Assembly (NCBI GenBank): GCA_902628605.1
Contig: CACONV010000007.1
Span: forward strand, 1 to 38,523
From: an uncultured Bacteroidota bacterium
GTDB taxonomy: Bacteria; Bacteroidota; Bacteroidia; Flavobacteriales; Flavobacteriaceae
Direction: 5' to 3'
DNA length: 38,523 bases
Below, in pieces: positions 8,887 to 17,760 of the stretch. A model generated the notes under the pieces. That model saw only the letters and a program-made list of their open reading frames with translations. It searched no databases and was not told where the DNA came from. The stretch's first letter is position 1. Every line of letters begins with the position of its first letter. Made by a program: the position numbers and the translations under genes.

Positions 8887-9924
8887 ATGACAAATTCTCA
8901 AATCAGGGAAAATCTTTTTAAAAACATACGTGGAGATAGAATACCAAATGCAATCTGCATTATAGACTCCGGAGGAAGAGGGTCGTTACAACTTGCATCT
9001 AGATTAGGATTAAGTATTGTTGGCAATCCAACCCGTTTGGTAAATAGACCCATCTTTGTTCACCCTGATCTTCATTATATCTATCCCACTAAAAAGCCGG
9101 AAAAAAGAGAAGAAAAACATTTTGATAAGAAAATGAACGTATTTTACTCGGATAAGTGGCGTGAATTCATGTCTACTCTGATTTTAGGGTCTTTTGATGA
9201 GTGGCTAGACTTTTCGTCTTCTAGTAATAAACCTGGAGAAATTAGAGTTGGTCAAATTTCACAAATGATCTCATTGCTAAATTTGAAACCATTTCAGAGC
9301 GACAAAAAAGCCTGTATTATTTGGGGGTTAGATTATATAAACGCAAACGCGGCAAATAGACTGCTAAAGGTGTTAGAGGAGCCCCCAAAACATACTTATT
9401 TCATTTTAATCGCAAAAGACCAGGCAAAGATCCTGCCTACCATTGCTTCTAGATGCCAAGTTATAAGGCTGCCGCCTTTGGAGCATGAAGAGTTAAAAAA
9501 AGATTTGAAAAAGTTAGTTCCAGATTCGTCAGGTTCTTCAAAGGAGCGGGAATGGCTTTTTATTGACTGCTTAAGGGGGTGTTATTTGTCTGCTATCAGA
9601 AAAGACTTTTCTCAGCTTTTAAGAAAATCAGATGAAATAGGGTCATTGAATAAATCTGCTATAAGGGATTTTTTTTCATTTGGCATAGGGTTTATACGTC
9701 AAATCTATTTTTATTCCAAAAGAATAAATGAGTTATATGCGTTCAAAGTTTCCAATGACTTCTCAATTGATAATTTTGCTCCTTACGTGAATGACGGAAA
9801 CTACAACCGTTTAATCTCTTTGTTTGATATTAATTTACGTCATATTAATAAAAACGCCAACTCTAAATTATTAATAACCAGTTTTCTTCTCGAGCTTTCT
9901 GATATTTTATACATAGGCGATTAA
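8887..9924 (+). CDS. holB: DNA polymerase III subunit delta prime (HolB-like)
   Basis: A clamp-loader subunit of the replicative polymerase. The best evidence is the AAA+ segment near residues 155-200, NAANRLLKVLEEPPKHTYF followed by a sensor-1-like LPTIASRCQVIRL, the standard delta prime text. The N-terminal Walker A region is degenerate (DSGGRGSLQLA near residue 28, no GKT), as expected for delta prime, which does not hydrolyse ATP. The usual zinc-knuckle cysteines are not apparent. Length 345 fits the Bacteroidota form. It converges on the methyltransferase gene and overlaps its 3' end by 4 bp. Confidence 0.82.
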   Translation: MTNSQIRENLFKNIRGDRIPNAICIIDSGGRGSLQLASRLGLSIVGNPTRLVNRPIFVHPDLHYIYPTKKPEKREEKHFDKKMNVFYSDKWREFMSTLILGSFDEWLDFSSSSNKPGEIRVGQISQMISLLNLKPFQSDKKACIIWGLDYINANAANRLLKVLEEPPKHTYFILIAKDQAKILPTIASRCQVIRLPPLEHEELKKDLKKLVPDSSGSSKEREWLFIDCLRGCYLSAIRKDFSQLLRKSDEIGSLNKSAIRDFFSFGIGFIRQIYFYSKRINELYAFKVSNDFSIDNFAPYVNDGNYNRLISLFDINLRHINKNANSKLLITSFLLELSDILYIGD

Positions 9925-10772
9925 ATCTTTTTTAAAATAAAGAAAAGCGAGGAACTCTCTCTGGTAAAAAAACTTTTTATAACAGACAAAAGGCCAGTCA
10001 TGAGGCCAAGAAAAAAGGGGAAGGAATTGGCCTTATTCTTTTCTGACAGAAATGAAACGTATATTGCGTCTAAGTATAGTAATTTTTCTTTTTTAATTTT
10101 GAAGTTGGTTTTTTCAGCTATCTGATAGATACTTTCTCGCGTAAAATGCCATAGATGCCTAGGCAGGTCATATCCAGCCCAGTATTTTCCATAATATTTT
10201 GAATCATGTGATTTGTAATTGGGAATAGCAACAAAAATTTCTCCGTTTTTATTTAAGTTTTCTTTTAGGTTTTCAATTAAAAGGAAAGGGTTGTGGATAT
10301 GCTCTAGGACGTGCCACAGAAAAATGATGTCATACTTTTTATTTTTCCACGCATCCTTATCCGTTATATAATTAAATTCGCCAAGAGTATTGAGCTTGAT
10401 ATTGGGTTCGTATCCGTAGGCATTAATGGCTTTAGCCCTTAAATACCTGACAAAAGATCCTGACCCGCAACCATAGTCTAAAACATTTGAGTTGTGTTTT
10501 AAAAAACCTTTCATCCATCTAAGTTTTTTGTGTTGCATATATTTTCTGGCTTTTGAATAAAGTAAACTAAATAGATTTCTCTTATTTAGTGAATGAGGAT
10601 AATACTCTTTTGAGTTATAGTATTTACTCATTTCCTCTTTTTCTGGAAAAGGGATTGTTTTACCAATAATTTTGTTTTCATCAAGATAAATTTTGAATTT
10701 TCCCCCTGTGACTAAGTAATCTTTAGCCTCACAATGTAGATCTTTAGCATTTTGTTCCACGTGAAACATCAT
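9921..10772 (-). CDS. Class I SAM-dependent methyltransferase, start overlaps a parS site
   Basis: A Rossmann-fold methyltransferase of unknown substrate. Motif I is VLDYGCGSG at residues 97-105, and a downstream FLWHVLEHI matches the post-II region. A hydrophobic stretch near 255-275 could bind membrane. Related Bacteroidota proteins, as I remember them, often start with a two-CxxC zinc ribbon before a DYTVSGE-like segment. Here the DYLVTGGKFKI segment remains but the cysteines are mostly gone. Translation begins MMFHVEQ, and those codons are the ParB site described separately. The start overlaps the mnmG stop (ATGA), so the two are probably coupled. Confidence 0.85.
   Translation of the reverse strand: MMFHVEQNAKDLHCEAKDYLVTGGKFKIYLDENKIIGKTIPFPEKEEMSKYYNSKEYYPHSLNKRNLFSLLYSKARKYMQHKKLRWMKGFLKHNSNVLDYGCGSGSFVRYLRAKAINAYGYEPNIKLNTLGEFNYITDKDAWKNKKYDIIFLWHVLEHIHNPFLLIENLKENLNKNGEIFVAIPNYKSHDSKYYGKYWAGYDLPRHLWHFTRESIYQIAEKTNFKIKKEKLLYLDAIYVSFLSEKNKANSFPFFLGLMTGLLSVIKSFFTRESSSLFFILKKI
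10753..10768. promoter_or_regulatory. parS site (ParB binding), copy 1
   Basis: The 16 bases TGTTCCACGTGAAACA fit the bacterial parS consensus TGTTNCACGTGAAACA at every defined position. The site covers codons 2-7 of the methyltransferase gene and lies just past the mnmG stop. It should nucleate ParB spreading for chromosome segregation. ParA and ParB are not encoded in the window. Confidence 0.88.
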
Positions 10773-12637
10773 CTTCCAATTTTTACCAAAATAGAGGAAA
10801 TATCACTAGGAGAAACACCCGATATTCGCGATGCTTGGGCAAGAGTGGTGGGGGATATTTGTGCTAATTTCTCTTTCGCCTCACTGGAAAGGGATTTCAT
10901 AGACATAAAATCAAATCCTTCTGGTATTTTAAGATTTTCTAGCCTGTTTATTTTTTCGGCGTTTTTTATTTCCTTGTCAATATAACCAGAGTACTTTATT
11001 TGTATTTCAGCCTGTGAGACGGCTTCCTCTTCGGGTCTTTCCGACACAATAAAAGCTGATATTTTTGACGCTTTAAGTAAATCCTGGAAATAAATATTCG
11101 GTCGAGAGTAAAGTTTAGAGATTTTTTGAGGTTGCTTAAGTTTTGCCAACCCCTTTTCCTCTAGCATGGAATTTACTTCTTTTGGCGCTATACTGGTTTT
11201 ATTATAGAAGCTGATTAGTTTATGGATGGATTCTTTTTTTGAGATCAGTTTTTGTATTCTTTTTGGCTCAATGATTCCTAAAGAGTAGGCCATTTCTGAG
11301 AGTCTTAAGTCAGCATTATCTTGTCTAAGCAAAGTTCTAAACTCAGCTCTTGAAGTAAACATTCTATAAGGTTCCTCGGTCCCTTTCGTTATAAGGTCGT
11401 CAATCAAAACGCCTATATATGCGTCGCTTCTAGTTAAAACAAACGGTTCTCTGCTATTAACAACTAAGTTCGCGTTAATACCGGCCATCAGGCCTTGTGC
11501 TGCTGCCTCTTCATATCCGGTGGTCCCATTTATTTGACCGGCAAAGAATAGTCCTGGAATAATTTTAGTCTCCATTGATTTTTTAAGTTGTGTTGGTGGG
11601 AAGTAATCATATTCAACAGCATAACCTGGTCTTATAATTTTTGCATTTTTAAAGCCTTTGATTTTCTTTATTGCCTTTTCTTGAATATCCTCAGGAAGAG
11701 ATGTTGAAAAACCGTTTATGTAGTATTCTATCGAGCACCACCCTTCAGGTTCAACAAAAATTTGATGTCTTTCTTTGTCTGCAAACCTGTTAATTTTGTC
11801 TTCGATGGATGGACAATATCTTGGCCCTACACTTTTTATTGATCCATTGAACATTGGAGATCGGTCGAATCCAGACTTTAAAATATCGTGTGCTATTTTA
11901 TTTGTGTGTGTCAGATAGCAATCAAGCTGTTTTTTCAATGGTTTAGTTTCATCAGAAAAACTGAATTTCTCGGGCTTTAGATCACCAGGTTGAATTTCCA
12001 TAGAATTAAAGTCTAGAGATCTGCCATCAACCCTTGGCGGGGTTCCTGTCTTCATTCGTCCAGATGAAAAGCCCATGCGCTCAAGAGATTTAGTGATTCC
12101 AAAAGAGGCCTGTTCTCCTGTTCTGCCTCCCCCGTAATTCTTTTCACCAATATGGATAAGGCCGTTTAAAAAAGTTCCATTTGTTAAAATTACCGTTTTA
12201 GAATAAAACTTGGTTCCAATTGAAGTCACAACGCCTGATATTTTATTGTTTTCAAACAATAAATCATTAACCATGGCTTGGCAAAAGTCTAATTTTGTTT
12301 GTTTTTCTAACTCTTTTCTCCATATAGCGCTGAATAACATTCTATCTGATTGAGCTCTGGGGCTCCACATTGCTGGTCCTTTTGAGCGATTTAGCATTTT
12401 GAATTGAACGGCTGATAGATCAGAAACCACTCCGCTTCTGCCTCCCAGAGCGTCAATTTCTCTGATAATTTGACCCTTCGCAACTCCACCCATAGCAGGG
12501 TTGCAAGACATTTGAGCAATGTTCTGTAGATTCATTGTAATGAGAAGAGTTTTTCCTCCCATTTTAGATGAAATGTAGGCCGCCTCAGATCCGGCGTGCC
12601 CGCCACCTACAACAATTGTATCATATAGTTCTTTCAC
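10769..12637 (-). CDS. mnmG: tRNA uridine-5-carboxymethylaminomethyl(34) synthesis enzyme MnmG
   Basis: The FAD enzyme that, with MnmE, puts the cmnm5 group on wobble U34 of several tRNAs. The dinucleotide-binding GGGHAG is at residues 11-16. The conserved MSCNPAMGGVAKGQ, GTFLNGLIHIG with GGGRTGE, RMKTGTPPRVDGRS, and FAGQINGTTGYEEAAAQG segments are present, and the C-terminal domain is complete. Length 622 is normal. The start must be the GTG at 12637-12635, since an in-frame stop lies five codons upstream with no ATG between. It overlaps ybeY by 17 bp and the methyltransferase by 4 bp. A parS site lies at each end of the gene. Confidence 0.96.
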   Translation of the reverse strand: MKELYDTIVVGGGHAGSEAAYISSKMGGKTLLITMNLQNIAQMSCNPAMGGVAKGQIIREIDALGGRSGVVSDLSAVQFKMLNRSKGPAMWSPRAQSDRMLFSAIWRKELEKQTKLDFCQAMVNDLLFENNKISGVVTSIGTKFYSKTVILTNGTFLNGLIHIGEKNYGGGRTGEQASFGITKSLERMGFSSGRMKTGTPPRVDGRSLDFNSMEIQPGDLKPEKFSFSDETKPLKKQLDCYLTHTNKIAHDILKSGFDRSPMFNGSIKSVGPRYCPSIEDKINRFADKERHQIFVEPEGWCSIEYYINGFSTSLPEDIQEKAIKKIKGFKNAKIIRPGYAVEYDYFPPTQLKKSMETKIIPGLFFAGQINGTTGYEEAAAQGLMAGINANLVVNSREPFVLTRSDAYIGVLIDDLITKGTEEPYRMFTSRAEFRTLLRQDNADLRLSEMAYSLGIIEPKRIQKLISKKESIHKLISFYNKTSIAPKEVNSMLEEKGLAKLKQPQKISKLYSRPNIYFQDLLKASKISAFIVSERPEEEAVSQAEIQIKYSGYIDKEIKNAEKINRLENLKIPEGFDFMSMKSLSSEAKEKLAQISPTTLAQASRISGVSPSDISSILVKIGR

Positions 12638-13093
12638 TGGTCGTATGTTTCACGTGGAACTTTTTCATAAAAATGTTTTCCTGTTTGGTCATTTCAGCCT
12701 TCATCGCTTTTGTGTTATCCTTCATGCCAAAAATATGCAAGAGCCCGTGTGAGATGAGCCTAAGTATTTCATTTTCAACTGTTTCTGAATAATTTTTGGC
12801 GTTTTCGCGCGCTCTTTTGAGAGATATAAAGATTTCTGACTCTATAATTAACTTATCTCTATAACTAAATGTAAGGATGTCCGTGTGTTCGTCATGGTTC
12901 AGGTGCTTGCGATTTAAATCTAGCATTTCTTCTTCTTTAATGAAATTGATAGTGAGTCTTTTAACCTTTGCCCCTCTTCCCTTGACACATTTATGAATCC
13001 ATTCAGATATGTCACGTTGTCTCAGGTTTATAGAGGGAGTATTATAAAAAAAAATTTTTTTTCTCACGGTGTAAAGATAGAAATTCTTGTTCA

Positions 13094-13094
<1 letters not shown>
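12621..13094 (-). CDS. ybeY: Endoribonuclease / rRNA maturation factor YbeY
   Basis: A UPF0054 metalloprotein involved in 16S rRNA 3'-end maturation and ribosome quality control. Family marks are LNRKHLNHDEHTDILTFSY and the metal motif HGLLHIFGMKD. H116 and H120 are present, and Asp stands where many bacteria have the third His, a change I associate with Bacteroidota YbeY. I chose the ATG at 13094 (157 residues). The upstream ATG at 13172 would add 26 residues without family support and run into gltX on the other strand. The 3' end encodes KKFHVKH, produced by the second parS site, and overlaps mnmG by 17 bp. Confidence 0.88.
12646..12661. promoter_or_regulatory. parS site (ParB binding), copy 2, one mismatch
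   Basis: The sequence TGTTTCACGTGGAACT is the reverse-complement orientation of copy 1 except for the final base (15 of 16). The central CACGTG palindrome is intact. It lies in the last codons of ybeY, 9 bp before the mnmG start and about 1.9 kb from copy 1, so mnmG is bracketed by the pair. Confidence 0.78.
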
Positions 13095-14591
<1,497 letters not shown>

Positions 14592-14595
<4 letters not shown>

Positions 14596-15593
14596 GCGCA
14601 TCTACATACATTTTTATATTAATATTAATTCTTCTTATCGCCTCCGGGCTTTTTATTGTAAAACAACAAACCTTCGCGGTTATAGAAAGATTTGGTCGCT
14701 TTATAGCTTTACGGAGGCCAGGGCTTCACATAAAAATACCACTTATAGATAAAATTGCAGGTCGGCTAAGTCTTAAAATTTTACAACTTGACGTAATAGT
14801 TGAAACAAAAACAAAAGACGATGTTTTTGTCAAACTAAAGCTAAGTGTTCAATACAGAGTTCTTCCGGATAAAGCATACGATGCGTTTTACAAGCTGGAT
14901 TTTCCTCAAGATCAGATTACTTCATATGTGTTTGATGTAATTAGAGCTGAGGTGCCTAAAATGAAATTGGATGACGTTTTTGAAAAGAAAGACGATATAG
15001 CAAACGCAGTTAAGCGGGAATTGAATGATGCAATGGTAAATTATGGTTACGACATAATAAAGGCCCTTGTGACAGACATAGACCCCGATTCGCAAGTCAA
15101 AGAGGCTATGAACAGAATTAATGCCGCAGAGAGAGAGAAAGTCGCTGCTCAGTATGAGGGTGACGCGGCCAGAATTCTAATAGTTGAGAAAGCAAAGGCA
15201 GAAGCAGAAAGTAAAAGGCTTCAAGGGCAAGGGATTGCTGACCAAAGAAGAGAAATAGCAAGGGGATTAGAAGAATCTGTAGATGTTCTAAACAACGTTG
15301 GAATCAATTCACAAGAGGCCTCTGCATTGATTGTTGTTACTCAACACTACGACACCCTTCAATCTATTGGAGAGGAAACAAATAGTAACTTGATTTTACT
15401 TCCCAATTCTCCACAAGCGGGCAGCGATATGCTTAATAATATGGTTGCGTCGTTTACAGCTAGCAATCAGATTGGAGAAGCTATGAAAAAAGGAAATCTA
15501 AAGAAAAAGAAGGGAGACGCCCTAAAAAAAACAGACAAGAAAGAGATTGATCAAAAATTGGATACAGGGCAGGACGAAGTGAATTCTGTATGA
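14592..15593 (+). CDS. SPFH/Band 7 domain protein (stomatin/HIR-like)
   Basis: A membrane-anchored scaffold protein of the stomatin-prohibitin-flotillin family; such proteins form oligomeric rings or microdomains and often tune proteases or channels. One N-terminal transmembrane segment lies at about 5-24. It is followed by the SPFH domain with FAVIERFGRFIALRRPGLH and DVFVKLKLSVQYRV, then an Ala/Glu/Lys-rich helical region (NAAEREKVAAQYEGDAAR) that is likely a coiled coil. A lysine-rich tail ends the 333 residues. The start overlaps the gltX stop by 4 bp, so the pair is probably cotranscribed. The stop abuts the glnS stop with no spacer. The partner is unknown. Confidence 0.9.
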
Positions 15594-17246
15594 TTACTTT
15601 TTCCAGCCATCTCTTAACCCTACCGTTTTATTAAAAGACATGCATCCGTGTTGATTATCATCGACGATGTAATATCCTTTTCTTTGAAACTGAACCTTTT
15701 GTCCTTTTTTAAGGGATGATATGAACTGTTCGGATTTACCTTCAATTAATTTTTTGGAGTCTGAATTGATGCTTTTAAGCAAATCGTGAGATTCTTCAGG
15801 CTTTTCATTCAAAAACAGCCTGTCAAATTCATTTATTTTCACATTTATAGATGTGTTAACATCTACCCAGTGAATGGTTCCCTTAACCTTTCTTTTGCTT
15901 TCCTCTGAATTAGATCCACTTTTGCTTTTAGGGTCATAGGTGCAATGCACCTCTATTACTTCTCCCTTTTCATTTTTGATGCAGTTTTCAGCTTTAATTA
16001 TGTAAGCATTTTTAAGCCTCACCTCTTTTCCTATTGTCAATCTAAAAAACTTTCTATTTGCTGTTTCCTTGAAATCTTCTCTCTCTATATATAGATGCTT
16101 TGAAAAAATCATTTCCCTTTTACCCTGAGACTCGTCCTCTGGATTATTTATTGCCTCAAGATTTTCGTATTTACCATCAGGGTAGTTAATGATTACCAAT
16201 TTGATTGCATCCGTAACGACCATAACTCTTGGACAAATCTTATTAAGCTCTTCTCTTACGTAGAATTCCAATAATGAAACGTCTATTATGTTTTCTCTTT
16301 TTGCTATGCCTGCCTTTTTTACAAAATTAATGAGAGATTTAGCTGGGTACCCTCTTTTTATCATGCCTGAAATAGTTGGCATCCTCGGATCATCCCAAGA
16401 TGAAACTATTCTGTTTTCAATAAGAAGGGAGAGCTTTCTTTTACTCATTATTGTGTATGACATATTAAGCCTTGCGAACTCTCTTTGCTTAGGTAAATTT
16501 TTGTTTTCTTTAGGCAATTGACGCAAAAACCATTCATACAAATCTCTGTGTGGTTTAAATTCTAGTGTGCATAATGAGTGTGATATTTTTTCAATATAAT
16601 CTGACTCTCCGTGAGCCCAATCATACATTGGGTAAATACACCATTTACTACCTGTTCTGTGGTGGTCTTTAAATAATATTCTATACATAACGGGGTCCCT
16701 CATAAGCATGTTTTGAGAGTCCATTTTTATTTTAGCTCTTAAAACATGTGACCCTTCTATATGTTTGCCTTCCCTCATCTCTGTAAATATCCTTGTACTT
16801 TCTTCTTTGGGTCTATTTCTAAATGGACTATTGGTTCCAGGGTTTGTTGGGGTCCCTTTTTGTGATGCAATCTGCTCAGATGTTTGTGAGTCTATATATG
16901 CTTTATCATTTAAAATCAAATGATGCGCCCACTTATATAATTGTTCAAAATAATCAGAGGCATAACATATTTTTGACCATTCATACCCTAACCATTTTAT
17001 ATTATTTTTGATTTCTTCAACAAAATGTATGTTTTCTTTAACGGGATTTGTATCGTCAAATCTAAGATTAACTGGGGCGTTGTATTTTTTACCTAATTCA
17101 AAATTCAAGGTTATCGCCTTGACGTGGCCAATATGTAAATATCCGTTAGGTTCTGGTGGGAAACGAAAACACAATTCATCTCTTTTGTATCCTTTATTCA
17201 GATCGTCTTCAATTATTTGTTCTATGAAATTTTTATAATTACTCAA
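15594..17246 (-). CDS. glnS: Glutaminyl-tRNA synthetase
   Basis: A class I synthetase that charges tRNA-Gln directly. The GlnRS signature FPPEPNGYLHIGHVKA is at residues 28-43, RFDDTNP follows, and the KMSKS loop appears as IMSKRK. The C-terminal beta-barrel anticodon domain is complete; 550 residues is standard. The start is a TTG at 17246-17244, because an in-frame TAA lies two codons upstream and no ATG precedes the conserved region. Having GlnRS next to GluRS implies that tRNA-Gln need not be made by the GatCAB amidation route. It is divergent from folB and converges on the SPFH gene with no spacer. Confidence 0.96.
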   Translation of the reverse strand: MSNYKNFIEQIIEDDLNKGYKRDELCFRFPPEPNGYLHIGHVKAITLNFELGKKYNAPVNLRFDDTNPVKENIHFVEEIKNNIKWLGYEWSKICYASDYFEQLYKWAHHLILNDKAYIDSQTSEQIASQKGTPTNPGTNSPFRNRPKEESTRIFTEMREGKHIEGSHVLRAKIKMDSQNMLMRDPVMYRILFKDHHRTGSKWCIYPMYDWAHGESDYIEKISHSLCTLEFKPHRDLYEWFLRQLPKENKNLPKQREFARLNMSYTIMSKRKLSLLIENRIVSSWDDPRMPTISGMIKRGYPAKSLINFVKKAGIAKRENIIDVSLLEFYVREELNKICPRVMVVTDAIKLVIINYPDGKYENLEAINNPEDESQGKREMIFSKHLYIEREDFKETANRKFFRLTIGKEVRLKNAYIIKAENCIKNEKGEVIEVHCTYDPKSKSGSNSEESKRKVKGTIHWVDVNTSINVKINEFDRLFLNEKPEESHDLLKSINSDSKKLIEGKSEQFISSLKKGQKVQFQRKGYYIVDDNQHGCMSFNKTVGLRDGWKK

Positions 17247-17315
17247 AAATTATAGTTTTTATTTTTGTGACAGTTCCTTCTAATTTACATCTAGTTTTTA
17301 TCTTTACAAAAAAAC

Positions 17316-17672
17316 ATGGCTTTTATAAAAATCAACAAGATCAGGACTTATTCGTTCATTGGTTGCATGGATGAAGAAAAAAAAATAGGATCTGAATATG
17401 AAACAAGTATTGAAATAAAATTCATATGTGAATTTGTGGAATTGAAAGATAATTTAAAGAAGACAGTAGATTACGTTACTGTATCTAAAGTTGTAAATGA
17501 TGAAATGAAAAACACCTGTAATCTGCTCGAAACTGTTATTTATAGAATAGGAAATAAAATGTTAGATATTGACAATAAAATAAGTTCTGTTACTGTTGAA
17601 ATAAAAAAATTGAACCCCCCTATAGTAGGGGATGCTCAGTTTGTCTCAGTAAAAGAAGAATTTAAAAGATAA
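17316..17672 (+). CDS. folB: Dihydroneopterin aldolase
   Basis: The folate-pathway enzyme that cleaves 7,8-dihydroneopterin to 6-hydroxymethyl-dihydropterin and glycolaldehyde. The 118 residues match the T-fold family in length and in text: an N-terminal IRTYSFIGCMDEEKKIGSEYE that corresponds to the usual G-E-gG segment, a VDYVTV segment, the LLETVIYRI helix, and KLNPPI near the end. A near-consensus -7 box TATCTTTA (17299-17306) lies 9 bases before the ATG. The tRNA-Cys gene follows 17 bp after its stop. Confidence 0.9.
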   Translation: MAFIKINKIRTYSFIGCMDEEKKIGSEYETSIEIKFICEFVELKDNLKKTVDYVTVSKVVNDEMKNTCNLLETVIYRIGNKMLDIDNKISSVTVEIKKLNPPIVGDAQFVSVKEEFKR

Positions 17673-17675
17673 GTG

Positions 17676-17683
17676 TATTTTTG
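17676..17683 (+). promoter_or_regulatory. -7 promoter box for tRNA-Cys
   Basis: TATTTTTG matches TAnnTTTG exactly and ends 6 bases before the mature tRNA 5' end. It lies just past the folB stop. The primary transcript would begin almost at the mature 5' end. No -33 TTG is evident at the usual spacing. Confidence 0.5.
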
Positions 17684-17689
17684 TATCAT

Positions 17690-17760
17690 GGCACCGTGGC
17701 CGAGTGGCTAGGCAGAGCTCTGCAAAAGCTTGTACAGCGGTTCGAATCCGCTCGGTGCCT
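17690..17760 (+). tRNA. tRNA-Cys (GCA)
   Basis: A full cloverleaf folds by hand. The 7-bp acceptor is GGCACCG with CGGTGCC, the D arm is GCC/GGC, and the anticodon stem is GAGCT/AGCTT with loop CTGCAAA, giving anticodon GCA. The T arm AGCGG/CCGCT carries the loop TTCGAAT. The discriminator is U73, the identity base expected for Cys. CCA is not encoded. The last base abuts the rnr stop codon on the opposite strand. Confidence 0.95.

Noticed and set aside
10292..10300. TGTGGATAT, a DnaA-box-like word
   Set aside because: A single copy inside the methyltransferase coding sequence, with no cluster around it.
12568..12792. Plus-strand ORF across the mnmG/ybeY junction
   Set aside because: It is a shadow of two well-conserved minus-strand genes and has no recognisable protein features.
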